Positions 42,882-51,546 of a stretch of 64,000 nucleotides of DNA are shown here, piece after piece. Numbering within the stretch: the stretch's first letter is position 1; each line of letters opens with the position of its first letter. Location: NCBI RefSeq assembly GCF_008369295.1, contig NZ_VOBG01000006.1, positions 1 through 64,000 of the forward strand, given 5' to 3'. The notes beneath the pieces are model-generated. The model was not told the DNA's origin. It saw nothing but the letters and a program-made list of their open reading frames with translations, and made no database searches. Origin of the DNA: Pseudomonas sp. ANT_H4 (GTDB taxonomy: Bacteria > Pseudomonadota > Gammaproteobacteria > Pseudomonadales > Pseudomonadaceae). The position numbers and the translations under genes were made by a program.

Positions 42882-42932
42882 GCAGTGTGGGGACACTGCG
42901 AACGACACCGTCCATGCTCTTGGTGTGGACGG
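42882..42932 (+). other. Structured leader between fliA and cheY
   Basis: GCAGTGT (42882-42888) pairs with ACACTGC (42893-42899) around GGGG. Next, ACACC (42905-42909) can pair with GGTGT (42922-42926), while CCGTCCA (42908-42914) can pair with TGGACGG (42926-42932). These are interleaved, pseudoknot-like or mutually exclusive. No T-run follows, so simple termination is not supported. Confidence 0.4.
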
Positions 42933-43034
42933 GTTAGCCCGTGGTGTACCCCTGCAGTCCTTTTTGTGTAACGCCTGTTGATTGAAATGGCGCGCCCAGG
43001 TGCTGGACGCGTTTAAGACTGCTTGGAGGTCGAA

Positions 43035-43421
43035 TTGGACAAGAACATGAAAATCCTCATCGTTGATGACTTCTCAACGATGCGGCGGATCATAAAAAAC
43101 CTGTTGCGTGACCTTGGGTTCACAAACACGGTCGAGGCGGATGACGGCATTACAGCGATTCCGATCCTCAACAGCGGGAGCATCGACTTTCTGGTAACCG
43201 ACTGGAACATGCCGGGCATGACCGGTATCGATTTGCTGCGTCATGTGCGCGCTGATGAAAAACTGCGCAGCCTTCCCGTGCTGATGGTGACCGCCGAAGC
43301 CAAGCGTGAACAGATCATCGAAGCCGCCCAGGCCGGGGTCAACGGCTACGTGGTCAAGCCATTCACCGCATTGGCCTTGAAAGAGAAGATCGAAAAAATC
43401 TTCGAACGCATCAACCATTGA
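43035..43421 (+). CDS. cheY: Chemotaxis response regulator CheY
   Basis: A 128-residue single receiver domain. Acid pocket [10 protein letters not shown], phospho-acceptor Asp56 ([12 protein letters not shown]), conserved Thr (MVTAEA) and Lys (VVKPFT). Phosphorylated by CheA, it binds FliM and reverses or slows the motor; CheZ dephosphorylates it. A GGAGG at 43025-43029 best fits the TTG at 43035 (MDKNMKIL). The ATG at 43047 (MKILIVDD) is the usual annotated alternative but would be 17 nt from that site. Confidence 0.94.
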   Translation: MDKNMKILIVDDFSTMRRIIKNLLRDLGFTNTVEADDGITAIPILNSGSIDFLVTDWNMPGMTGIDLLRHVRADEKLRSLPVLMVTAEAKREQIIEAAQAGVNGYVVKPFTALALKEKIEKIFERINH

Positions 43422-43439
43422 TGTCGCCACGGGGGAGCT

Positions 43440-44228
43440 ATGGAGCATAACGAATCATCGCAGGCCGATTTCGAATCGACCCTGAAAAAACATGCTCACC
43501 AGTTGGTCGAAAGCCTTGAAAAAGGCCGGTTCGGCGATGCGGTGCAGTTGATTCATGAGCTTAACCAGACCCGTGATCGCGGCCTGTACCAGGAAGTGGG
43601 CAAACTCACCCGTGAGCTGCACAGTGCAATCGTCAATTTTCAGATTGACCCGCACATGCCCCAGGCCGAAGAAATCTCGCAAATCACCGATGCCACCGAA
43701 CGCCTGTCCTATGTGGTCAGGCTGACTGAGGCTGCGGCCAACCGCACCATGGACCTGGTGGAAAACTCCACGCCCCTGGTCAACGGCATGGCCAATGAAG
43801 CCAAGGCGCTGAGCACCGACTGGGGCCGTTTCATGCGCCGGGAAGTGGGCGCCGAAGAATTTCGTGAGCTGGCGCGTCGGGTCGAAGGATTTCTGTCGCG
43901 TTGTGAGCAGGAAAACCGCACGGTTTCCAGCAACCTCAACGACATTCTGCTGGCCCAGGATTACCAGGACCTCACCGGCCAGGTGATCAAACGGGTGACC
44001 CAACTGGTCACTGAAGTGGAAAGCAATTTGCTCAAACTGGTGCTGATGGCCGGGCAGGTGGATCGTTTTGCCGGTATTGAACATGACCGCGAAGCGATCC
44101 TCTCGGAAAAAGATCCACAAAAACACCTCGCCAAGGGTGAAGGTCCGCAGATTCATGCCGATAAACGTGAAGACGTTATGTCAGGGCAAGATGACGTAGA
44201 CGATTTGCTGTCCAGTCTTGGATTTTAG
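43440..44228 (+). CDS. cheZ: CheY-P phosphatase CheZ
   Basis: A 262-residue four-helix-bundle phosphatase. The active-site helix carries the catalytic Gln-containing block LLAQDYQDLTGQVIKRVTQLV. The extreme C-terminus, QDDVDDLLSSLGF (250-262), is the CheY-docking helix, nearly identical to that of enterobacteria. It lies 18 nt after cheY and 12 nt before cheA. Its last codons contain a candidate FliA promoter for cheA. Confidence 0.96.
   Translation: MEHNESSQADFESTLKKHAHQLVESLEKGRFGDAVQLIHELNQTRDRGLYQEVGKLTRELHSAIVNFQIDPHMPQAEEISQITDATERLSYVVRLTEAAANRTMDLVENSTPLVNGMANEAKALSTDWGRFMRREVGAEEFRELARRVEGFLSRCEQENRTVSSNLNDILLAQDYQDLTGQVIKRVTQLVTEVESNLLKLVLMAGQVDRFAGIEHDREAILSEKDPQKHLAKGEGPQIHADKREDVMSGQDDVDDLLSSLGF
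44138..44164 (+). promoter_or_regulatory. Candidate FliA promoter for cheA-cheB-motCD, inside cheZ
   Basis: TGAA (44138-44141), a 15-nt spacer, then a perfect GCCGATAA (44157-44164), ending 76 nt before cheA. The -35 has one mismatch to TCAAG/TAAAG. In P. aeruginosa cheAB-motCD is FliA-dependent, which fits. Confidence 0.5.
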
Positions 44229-44240
44229 GAGCACACGTAC

Positions 44241-46427
44241 ATGAGCTTCGGCGCCGATGAAGAAATCCTTCAGGATTTTCTTGTAGAGGCCGGCGAAATT
44301 TTGGAGCAACTGTCCGAGCAACTGGTTGAGCTGGAAAGCCGACCGGATGATGCGAACCTGCTCAATGCAATTTTTCGCGGTTTTCACACTGTAAAAGGGG
44401 GCGCCGGCTTCCTCCAGCTCCATGAGCTGGTGGAGTGCTGTCACATCGCCGAGAACGTGTTCGACATCCTGCGCAAGGGTGAGCGGCACGTCGACTCGGA
44501 ATTGATGGACGTGATTCTGGAAGCATTGGACGCGGTCAACGGCATGTTCAGTGAAGTGCGCGAACGTGCACCGATCACTGCCGCCACCCCGCAACTGCTG
44601 GCCGCTCTGGCGCGCCTGGCAGAACCGGCTGCCAATGCACCGGCACCAGTGGCTGAACCTGTGGCCGAGCCCGCAGGTGATGTCACTGACAGCGAATTTG
44701 AACAACTGCTGGACTCGCTCAATGCCGTCAAGGCCCAGGCTGAGGCTCCGGTAGCCGCTACACAAGCAATGGTGCCGACTACCGAAGACATTACCGACGA
44801 CGAGTTCGAGTCGTTGCTCGACCAGTTGCATGGCAAGGGCCAGTTTGCCCCCGACGCCGTGGCGGCGACGCCCGCGCCAGTGAAAGCGGCTGCACCTGCC
44901 AGCAATGAAATCACCGACGACGAATTCGAAGCATTGCTGGATCAGTTGCATGGCAAAGGCTCGTTTGCCGCTGAAGCGCTGCCGGCAGTCGCTGCGGCTG
45001 CTGCTGCGCCAGCCGCACCCTCTGCCGATGGCCTGATCTCTGATCACGAGTTCGAATCCCTGCTCGATGACCTGCACGGCAAGGGCAAGTTCTCCGATGT
45101 CGCACCTGCCGCTGCTGCCACGGCCACGGCCGCTGTTGCCACACCGGCTCCGGTTGCTGCCAAGGCCGCTGCACCAGTGGCTGCGAAACCTGTGCCTGCC
45201 CCGGCCCCAGCGCGAGCACCTGCTGCCCCCACCCCGGACAAGCAACCCGTCAGTGAAGCCGAAACCACTGTACGGGTTGATACCGCACGGCTGGACGACA
45301 TTATGAACATGGTCGGCGAGCTGGTGCTGGTGCGTAACCGTCTGGTGCGCCTGGGGCTTAACAGTGGCGATGAAGCCATGCAAAAGGCCGTATCGAACCT
45401 CGACGTGGTCACCGCTGACCTGCAAACCGCCGTCATGAAGACCCGGATGCAGCCGATCAAGAAAGTCTTCGGCCGCTTCCCGCGCCTGGTTCGCGACTTG
45501 GCTCGGCAGTTGAAGAAAGAGATCAACCTGGAACTGGTGGGCGAAGAAACCGACCTCGACAAAAACCTTGTCGAGGCCCTGGCCGACCCGCTGGTCCACT
45601 TGGTGCGCAACGCCGTTGACCACGGCATCGAAACCCCGGAAGAACGTGAAGCAACGGGCAAGACCCGTGGCGGCAAGGTGATTCTGGCGGCGGAACAGGA
45701 AGGCGACCATATCCTGCTGTCCATCTCTGATGACGGCAAAGGCATGGACCCGAACATTCTGCGGGGCATCGCGGTCAAGCGCGGCGTGATGGACAAGGAC
45801 GCCGCCGACCGTCTGACGGACACCGAGTGCTACAACCTGATTTTTGCACCGGGTTTCTCAACCAAGACCGAGATTTCCGACGTGTCCGGCCGTGGCGTGG
45901 GCATGGACGTGGTGAAAACCAAGATCAGCCAGCTCAATGGCTCGATCAATATCTACTCGACCAAGGGCCAGGGCTCGAAGATCGTCATCAAGGTGCCGTT
46001 GACCTTGGCGATCATGCCCACCCTGATGGTGATGCTGGGTAACCAGGCCTTCGCCTTCCCGCTGGTCAACGTCAACGAAATCTTCCACCTCGACCTGTCG
46101 CGCACCAACGTGGTGGACGGCCAGGAAGTAGTGATCGTGCGCGACAAGGCGTTGCCACTGTTCTACCTCAAGCGCTGGCTGGTGGCCTCGGCCAAACATG
46201 AAGAGCAGCGTGAAGGCCATGTGGTGATTCTCTCCGTGGGCACCCAGCGTATCGGCTTTGTCGTCGATCAACTGGTAGGCCAGGAAGAAGTGGTCATCAA
46301 GCCTTTGGGCAAAATGCTGCAGGGAACCCCGGGCATGTCGGGTGCGACCATTACCGGTGACGGTCGGATCGCACTGATTCTCGATGTTCCGAGCATGCTC
46401 AAGCGTTACGCCGCACGGCGTATTTGA
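44241..46427 (+). CDS. cheA: Chemotaxis histidine kinase CheA with repeat-containing linker
   Basis: A 728-residue kinase. The HPt/P1 domain has phospho-His49 ([13 protein letters not shown]). Residues ~130-340 are an Ala/Pro-rich linker with four repeats of [ILV]-[ST]-D-x-E-F-E-x-L-L-D-x-L (148, 184, 224 and 266), the last three extended by HGKG. No folded P2 domain fits there. Then follow the dimerisation helices ([24 protein letters not shown]), the HATPase ([39 protein letters not shown]) and the CheW-like P5 domain to the C-terminus. It phosphorylates CheY and CheB. The repeats resemble CheY-docking peptides of FliM and CheZ. Confidence 0.96.
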   Translation: MSFGADEEILQDFLVEAGEILEQLSEQLVELESRPDDANLLNAIFRGFHTVKGGAGFLQLHELVECCHIAENVFDILRKGERHVDSELMDVILEALDAVNGMFSEVRERAPITAATPQLLAALARLAEPAANAPAPVAEPVAEPAGDVTDSEFEQLLDSLNAVKAQAEAPVAATQAMVPTTEDITDDEFESLLDQLHGKGQFAPDAVAATPAPVKAAAPASNEITDDEFEALLDQLHGKGSFAAEALPAVAAAAAAPAAPSADGLISDHEFESLLDDLHGKGKFSDVAPAAAATATAAVATPAPVAAKAAAPVAAKPVPAPAPARAPAAPTPDKQPVSEAETTVRVDTARLDDIMNMVGELVLVRNRLVRLGLNSGDEAMQKAVSNLDVVTADLQTAVMKTRMQPIKKVFGRFPRLVRDLARQLKKEINLELVGEETDLDKNLVEALADPLVHLVRNAVDHGIETPEEREATGKTRGGKVILAAEQEGDHILLSISDDGKGMDPNILRGIAVKRGVMDKDAADRLTDTECYNLIFAPGFSTKTEISDVSGRGVGMDVVKTKISQLNGSINIYSTKGQGSKIVIKVPLTLAIMPTLMVMLGNQAFAFPLVNVNEIFHLDLSRTNVVDGQEVVIVRDKALPLFYLKRWLVASAKHEEQREGHVVILSVGTQRIGFVVDQLVGQEEVVIKPLGKMLQGTPGMSGATITGDGRIALILDVPSMLKRYAARRI

Positions 46428-46476
46428 TTCTGGCTGGGTGGGGCGGTTGTCCCTCGCCTCGCCTAACGGAGTGGTT

Positions 46477-47595
46477 ATGGTAGTCAAGGTTCTGGTGGTG
46501 GATGATTCGGGTTTCTTCCGCCGCCGCGTCTCGGAAATTCTTTCAGCGGATTCCAATATCCAGGTGGTCGGTACGGCCACCAACGGCAAAGAGGCGATCG
46601 ATCAGGCTCTGGCGTTGAAGCCGGACGTAATCACCATGGACTACGAGATGCCGATGATGGATGGCATCACCGCTGTGCGGCACATCATGCAGCGCTGCCC
46701 GACCCCGGTGTTGATGTTCTCCTCGCTGACCCACGAAGGCGCGCGAGTGACCCTCGATGCGCTGGACGCTGGCGCCGTGGACTTCCTGCCGAAGAATTTC
46801 GAAGACATCTCGCGTAACCCCGAGAAGGTCAAGCAGATGCTCTGCGAGAAGGTGCACAGCATCTCGCGCAGTAATCGCAGCAGTTTCAGGGCTGCGGCGC
46901 CTGCCCCGGTAGCAGCCCCTCCCGTAGCGCCGAGCACGTTCGGTCGCGCGGCACCTGCACCGGTTGCGCGCGCTGCCGTGGCGCCGGCTCGTACAGCGGC
47001 ACCCAGCACCCATTCGCCGGTCCCCAAGCGCAAGGCTTACAAGTTGGTTGCCATCGGTACGTCCACCGGCGGTCCGGTAGCTCTGCAACGGGTGTTGACT
47101 CAACTGCCGGCGAACTTCCCGACACCTATCGTACTGATCCAGCACATGCCCGCCGCGTTCACCAAGGCCTTCGCTGAGCGCCTGGACAAGCTGTGCCGCA
47201 TCAGCGTCAAGGAAGCCGAGGATGGTGACATCCTGCGCCCTGGCCTGGCCCTGCTGGCCCCTGGCGGCAAACAGATGATGGTCGACGGCCGTGGCGCGAT
47301 CAAAATCCTGCCTGGTGACGAGCGTCTGAACTACAAGCCCTGCGTGGATATCACCTTTGGTTCCGCCGCCAAGTCCTACGGCGACAAAGTTCTGGCGGTG
47401 GTGCTCACCGGCATGGGCGCCGACGGTCGCGAAGGTGCGCGCCTGCTCAAACAGGGCGGCAGTGCGATCTGGGCCCAGGATGAAGCCAGCTGCGTGATCT
47501 ATGGCATGCCCATGGCCATCGTCAAGGCCGACCTGGCCGACGCCGTCTACAGCCTGGACGACATCGGCAAGCACTTGGTGGAGGCCTGTCTCTGA
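46477..47595 (+). CDS. cheB: Chemoreceptor methylesterase/deamidase CheB
   Basis: A 372-residue response regulator with phospho-acceptor Asp55 ([13 protein letters not shown]). An Ala/Pro-rich linker covers about 145-190. The C-terminal methylesterase domain has the catalytic Ser in GTSTGG, His in IQHMP and Asp in TGMGADG. It demethylates receptors for adaptation. The ATG at 46477 is preceded by ACGGAG. Its stop overlaps motC (TGATG). Confidence 0.95.
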   Translation: MVVKVLVVDDSGFFRRRVSEILSADSNIQVVGTATNGKEAIDQALALKPDVITMDYEMPMMDGITAVRHIMQRCPTPVLMFSSLTHEGARVTLDALDAGAVDFLPKNFEDISRNPEKVKQMLCEKVHSISRSNRSSFRAAAPAPVAAPPVAPSTFGRAAPAPVARAAVAPARTAAPSTHSPVPKRKAYKLVAIGTSTGGPVALQRVLTQLPANFPTPIVLIQHMPAAFTKAFAERLDKLCRISVKEAEDGDILRPGLALLAPGGKQMMVDGRGAIKILPGDERLNYKPCVDITFGSAAKSYGDKVLAVVLTGMGADGREGARLLKQGGSAIWAQDEASCVIYGMPMAIVKADLADAVYSLDDIGKHLVEACL

Positions 47596-48335
47596 TGGAT
47601 GTGTTGAGCCTGTTGGGCATCATCCTCGCATTTGTCGCCATCATCGGTGGCAACTACCTGGAAGGCGGCCATATCGGCGCTCTGGCCAACGGCCCGGCGG
47701 CGTTGATCGTGATAGGCGGTACCGTGGGGGCGGCGTTGTTGCAGTCGCCCCTGAGTTCGTTCAAGCGCGCCATGCAGATCCTTATATGGATTATTTTTCC
47801 GCCGCGTGTGGATTTGCCAGGCGGCATCGATCGGGTGGTCAACTGGAGTCTCACGGCGCGCAAGGAAGGCCTGCTGGGCCTTGAGGGCGTGGCGGATGCC
47901 GAGCCCGACAGCTACGCGCGCAAAGGCCTGCAATTGCTGGTGGATGGCGCCGAGCCGGAAGCCATTCGCAGCATCCTGGAAGTGGACTTCTACACCCAGG
48001 AAAGCCGCGACATCAACGCCGCCAAAGTCTTTGAAAGTATGGGCGGCTACGCGCCGACCATTGGCATCATCGGTGCGGTCATGGGCCTGATCCATGTGAT
48101 GGGCAACTTGGGCGACCCTTCGCAACTGGGCAGCGGTATCGCCGTGGCGTTTGTCGCCACCATCTATGGCGTGGCCAGCGCCAACCTGCTGCTGTTGCCG
48201 GTGGCCAGCAAGCTCAAGTCTATCGCCATGCGCCAGTCCCGTTATCGCGAGATGCTGCTTGAAGGCATCCTGTCGATTGCCGAGGGCGAGAACCCGCGCT
48301 CCATCGAATTGAAGCTCCAGGGCTTCATGGATTGA
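47595..48335 (+). CDS. motC: Flagellar stator proton-channel protein MotC (MotA family)
   Basis: A 246-residue MotA-type protein with four predicted TM segments: LLGIILAFVAIIGGNYLEGG and ALANGPAALIVIGGTVGAALL near the N-terminus, then the pair containing MGGYAPTIGIIGAVMGLIHVM and GIAVAFVATIYGVASANLLLLPVASKL. It pairs with MotD as the second stator of Pseudomonas, known to support swarming and load-dependent torque. MotAB is not in the window. It overlaps the cheB stop by one base. Confidence 0.93.
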   Translation: MDVLSLLGIILAFVAIIGGNYLEGGHIGALANGPAALIVIGGTVGAALLQSPLSSFKRAMQILIWIIFPPRVDLPGGIDRVVNWSLTARKEGLLGLEGVADAEPDSYARKGLQLLVDGAEPEAIRSILEVDFYTQESRDINAAKVFESMGGYAPTIGIIGAVMGLIHVMGNLGDPSQLGSGIAVAFVATIYGVASANLLLLPVASKLKSIAMRQSRYREMLLEGILSIAEGENPRSIELKLQGFMD

Positions 48336-48350
48336 TGGGAGGTATGTGTT

Positions 48351-49238
48351 GTGAGTCGTCGTCGCCGCGAGCCTGAAGAACACGTCAACCATGAACGCTG
48401 GCTGGTGTCCTACGCCGACTTCATCACCTTGCTGTTCGCCTTTTTCGTGGTGATGTACTCCATCTCGTCGATCAACGAAGGCAAGTACAAAGTTATCTCC
48501 GAAGCGCTGGTGGGTGTGTTCAGCGACTCGGACCGTGCCCTCAAGCCCATCCCCATTGGTGACGAACGCCCGAAAACCGTGACCCCGGCCAAGCCCCTGG
48601 TCAAGGACAGCGATGAAACCGACGCCGGCGTCAGTGGCGGTAGCGATCCGCTCAAAAGCATCGCCGATGACATCAGCGCTGCCTTTGGCGACCTGATCAG
48701 CTCCAACCAGATGACTATTCGTGGCAACGAATTGTGGGTTGAGATCGAGCTCAACTCCAGCCTGCTGTTCGCCAGCGCCGACGCCATGCCCAGCGATATG
48801 GCCTTCACCATCATCGACAAGGTGGCGACGATTTTGAAACCTTTCGATAACCCGATCCACGTCGAAGGTTTTACCGATAACTTGCCCATCAGCACGGCGC
48901 AGTACCCGACCAACTGGGAACTGTCCTCGGCCCGCTCGGCGAGTATCGTGCGCATGATGGCGATGCAGGGTGTAAACCCTGGGCGCCTGGCGTCGGTGGG
49001 TTATGGCGAGTTCCAGCCAGTGGCCAATAACGCCACTGCCGAAGGTCGCGCGCGCAACCGCCGGGTGGTGTTGGTGGTGTCGCGCAACCTGGATGTGCGC
49101 CGCAGCTTGACCGGCACCGGGACCGCCAATGCGCGACCGGATGCCGCATTGAAGCGGGCTGGCACACAAACTGCACCGACGCCAGTAAAGCCGCCGGGTC
49201 GAGAGAGTGCCGTCAATTCTCCGTCACCGGCTCTATAA
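48351..49238 (+). CDS. motD: Flagellar stator protein MotD (MotB family)
   Basis: A 295-residue MotB-type protein. A basic N-terminus is followed by one TM with the proton-binding Asp (WLVSYADFITLLFAFFVVMYSI), then the plug/linker region. The OmpA-like peptidoglycan-binding domain is at about 160-250 (NPIHVEGFTDNLPISTAQYPTNWELSSARSASIVRMM). The tail is Pro/Ala-rich. Starts GTG at 48351, 15 nt after motC. MotD anchors the stator to the wall. Confidence 0.94.
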   Translation: MSRRRREPEEHVNHERWLVSYADFITLLFAFFVVMYSISSINEGKYKVISEALVGVFSDSDRALKPIPIGDERPKTVTPAKPLVKDSDETDAGVSGGSDPLKSIADDISAAFGDLISSNQMTIRGNELWVEIELNSSLLFASADAMPSDMAFTIIDKVATILKPFDNPIHVEGFTDNLPISTAQYPTNWELSSARSASIVRMMAMQGVNPGRLASVGYGEFQPVANNATAEGRARNRRVVLVVSRNLDVRRSLTGTGTANARPDAALKRAGTQTAPTPVKPPGRESAVNSPSPAL

Positions 49239-49289
49239 CCCCATGCTATTTCTCGGTAGAGCCTGTGCCTGCCGGGAGGAACAATCCGA

Positions 49290-50078
49290 ATGAGAGTCTG
49301 GGCAGTTGCCAATCAAAAGGGTGGAGTCGGCAAGACCACCACCTCCATCGCCTTAGCCGGCTTGCTGGCCGAGGCGGGCAAGCGTGTGGTCGTGATCGAC
49401 CTGGACCCCCATGGCTCGATGACCAGCTATTTCGGCTACGATCCTGACGCCCTGGAGCACAGCTGCTACGACCTGTTCCTGCACAAGGGCAGCGTACCCA
49501 CCGGCTTGCCGGGACAATTGCTGCTGCCCACCAGTCATGACAAGGTTTCCCTGTTGCCGTCCAGCACCGCCCTGGCCACTCTTGAGCGCCAGTCGCCGGG
49601 GCAGAGCGGCCTGGGCCTGGTCATCGCCAAGACCCTGGCGCAACTGTGGCAAGACTTCGACTACGCCATTATCGACAGCCCGCCGTTGCTTGGCGTGCTG
49701 ATGGTCAACGCCCTGGCGGCGAGCCAGCAACTGGTGATTCCGGTACAGACCGAGCACCTGGCAGTCAAAGGCCTGGAGCGGATGGTCAGCACCCTGGCGA
49801 TGATCAACCGTTCGCGCAAACAGGCGCTGCCCTACAGCATCGTCCCGACGTTGTTTGACCGTCGCACCCAGGCGTCCCTCGGCACCTTGCGCGTTTTACG
49901 CGATGCCTATCCAGAGACCATCTGGCAAGGCTATATCCCGGTGGACACCCGGTTGCGCGATGCCAGCCGTGCCGGGCTTGTACCTTCGCAGTTCGACGGT
50001 AAAAGCCGTGGCGTGCTGGCATATCGGGCATTGCTCAAGCACTTGCTGTCGCAGCAGCTTGTTGCGCAGGTGGCGTGA
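49290..50078 (+). CDS. ParA-family ATPase of the chemotaxis cluster (ParC-like)
   Basis: A 262-residue ParA-type ATPase with Walker A KGGVGKTTT near the N-terminus (VANQKGGVGKTTTSIALAGLLAEAGKRVVVIDLDPHGS) and IDSPPLLGVLMVNAL. It sits between motD and a CheW-domain protein. In Vibrio, ParC (ParA-like) and ParP (CheW-like) place chemotaxis arrays at the cell pole. The same pairing and position here support that role. No parB or parS-like partner is present, arguing against chromosome partitioning. Confidence 0.88.
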   Translation: MRVWAVANQKGGVGKTTTSIALAGLLAEAGKRVVVIDLDPHGSMTSYFGYDPDALEHSCYDLFLHKGSVPTGLPGQLLLPTSHDKVSLLPSSTALATLERQSPGQSGLGLVIAKTLAQLWQDFDYAIIDSPPLLGVLMVNALAASQQLVIPVQTEHLAVKGLERMVSTLAMINRSRKQALPYSIVPTLFDRRTQASLGTLRVLRDAYPETIWQGYIPVDTRLRDASRAGLVPSQFDGKSRGVLAYRALLKHLLSQQLVAQVA

Positions 50079-50091
50079 GATGACCGTGAAT

Positions 50092-50119
50092 TCAAGTCTG
50101 CGGGCTATTGTGCCGATAA
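50092..50119 (+). promoter_or_regulatory. FliA promoter of parP-like gene and cheW
   Basis: TCAAG (50092-50096), a 15-nt spacer, then a perfect GCCGATAA (50112-50119). It lies in the 84-nt gap, 44 nt before the ATG at 50163. The spacer is one base longer than in the fliC promoter. Confidence 0.65.
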
Positions 50120-50162
50120 CCTCTAAATATAGGGTTAACGGGGCTTGCGCGTGGGCATACAA

Positions 50163-50990
50163 ATGAATCGTCCTGTCGACCTCAAGACCCGGCCGCAGCT
50201 GGCTTTGCAGTCCTATCTGGACGCGTTGTTGCAGGATGCGACCGAGGATGAACTGCCTGAGCCGATCCTGGTGTTGGACGAAGTCGTCGAGCTGCCAAGC
50301 GTTGAGCCGGAAACCGCCCTGGATGAGTTTCAACTGGCCGTATTGGAAGAGCAGGCCCGTGATGCCCTGGTTGTTCCGGTTCCGGATCCAGTGACGAAAC
50401 CTGTCAAGGAGGTGCCTGCGCCTTTGGCACTGGTGCCGTCTGTTGTGGTGACACCGGTGGCTGATGTTCACCTGCCACCGAGCATCACCCCGCCGCCAGT
50501 GGAGGGCGATGGCCGGCCAGCCTGGGCTGCCGAGCCGTTCGAATGCCTGCTGTTTGACGTGGCTGGCTTGACCCTGGCGGTGCCGTTGGTGTGCCTGGGT
50601 TCGATTTACTCGCTGGAAGGCCAGGAGCTGACACCGCTATTCGGTCAGCCGGAATGGTTCCTCGGCATTTTGCCGAGCCAGGCAGGCAACCTGAAGGTGC
50701 TGGACACCGCGCGCTGGGTCATGCCTGACCGGTATCGCGATGATTTTCGCCAGGGCCTGCAATACGTGATCTCGGTCCAGGGCTACGAGTGGGGGCTGGC
50801 GGTGCATCAAGTCAGCCGCTCGCTGCGTCTGGACCCCAACGAAATCAAATGGCGCAGCCACCGTGGCCAGCGGCCGTGGCTGGCGGGCACCGTGATCGAA
50901 CACATGTGCGCGTTGCTGGATGTCGCCGAACTGGCGGAGCTGATTGCCAGCGGCGCGGTTAAAGCTATGCCGGGCAACAAACGTACTTGA
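50163..50990 (+). CDS. CheW-domain protein, ParP-like array localisation factor
   Basis: A 275-residue protein. The first ~30 residues (RPVDLKTRPQLALQSYLDALLQ) are followed by an acidic, Pro/Val-rich linker to about residue 125. A C-terminal CheW-like domain follows (PFECLLFDVAGLTLAVPLVCLGSIY ... LTPLFGQPEWFLGILPSQAGNLKVLDTARWVMP). ParP uses such a domain to join chemoreceptor arrays and a separate segment to bind ParC. The ATG at 50163 is chosen because it gives the usual N-terminus; an in-frame TTG at 50145 is possible. It is transcribed apart from the ParA gene by its own FliA promoter. Confidence 0.85.
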   Translation: MNRPVDLKTRPQLALQSYLDALLQDATEDELPEPILVLDEVVELPSVEPETALDEFQLAVLEEQARDALVVPVPDPVTKPVKEVPAPLALVPSVVVTPVADVHLPPSITPPPVEGDGRPAWAAEPFECLLFDVAGLTLAVPLVCLGSIYSLEGQELTPLFGQPEWFLGILPSQAGNLKVLDTARWVMPDRYRDDFRQGLQYVISVQGYEWGLAVHQVSRSLRLDPNEIKWRSHRGQRPWLAGTVIEHMCALLDVAELAELIASGAVKAMPGNKRT

Positions 50991-51018
50991 ATAAAAAAGT
51001 GCAGCACCGTTGTGCTGC
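50989..51018 (-). terminator. Minus-strand-oriented terminator-like hairpin before cheW
   Basis: GCAGCAC (51001-51007) pairs with GTGCTGC (51012-51018). On the minus strand the stem is followed by ACTTTTTTATT, an intrinsic terminator pattern. On the plus strand no T-run follows, so parP-cheW readthrough is expected. Confidence 0.5.
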
Positions 51019-51063
51019 CTACGAACACACACCGTTATCAACGGTTCTTGAAGGGGTCAGGGT

Positions 51064-51546
51064 ATGAACAAGTCAGCGTCCGCACAGGGTTTGGATGATC
51101 CGATCCTGCAATGGGTTACCTTCAAACTGGACAACGAGTCCTACGGCATCAACGTGATGCGCGTGCAGGAAGTGCTGCGCTACACTGAAATCGCTCCGGT
51201 GCCGGGCGCGCCAAGCTACGTGCTGGGCATCATCAACCTGCGCGGCAACGTGGTGACGGTCATCGACACCCGCCAGCGCTTCGGCTTGGTCCCGACCGAA
51301 GTCAACGACAACACCCGTATCGTCATCATCGAAGCCGACAAGCAAGTGGTCGGGATCATGGTCGACAGCGTCGCTGAGGTGGTTTACCTGCGTCAATCGG
51401 AAGTGGAAACTGCGCCGAACGTCGGTAACGAAGAATCTGCCAAGTTCATCCAGGGCGTGTGCAACAAGAACGGCGAACTGCTGATTCTGGTTGAGCTGGA
51501 CAAGATGATGAGCGAAGAAGAATGGTCGGATCTGGAGAACATCTGA
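51064..51546 (+). CDS. cheW: Chemotaxis coupling protein CheW
   Basis: A 160-residue single CheW domain that couples CheA to receptors: WVTFKLDNESYGINVMRVQEVLRYTEIAPVPGAPSYVLGIINLRGNVVTVIDTRQRFGL, then MVDSVAEVVYL. The end, MMSEEEWSDLENI, is slightly extended. Its stop is immediately followed by the next gene. It probably shares the FliA promoter at 50092 with the parP-like gene. Confidence 0.96.
   Translation: MNKSASAQGLDDPILQWVTFKLDNESYGINVMRVQEVLRYTEIAPVPGAPSYVLGIINLRGNVVTVIDTRQRFGLVPTEVNDNTRIVIIEADKQVVGIMVDSVAEVVYLRQSEVETAPNVGNEESAKFIQGVCNKNGELLILVELDKMMSEEEWSDLENI

Noticed and set aside
43709-43945. Small antisense open frames across cheZ and other che genes
   Set aside because: No RBS, no homology features and full overlap with conserved genes.
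49290-50078. ParA gene as a chromosome or plasmid partition system
   Set aside because: There is no ParB or centromere-like repeat, and it is surrounded by chemotaxis genes.
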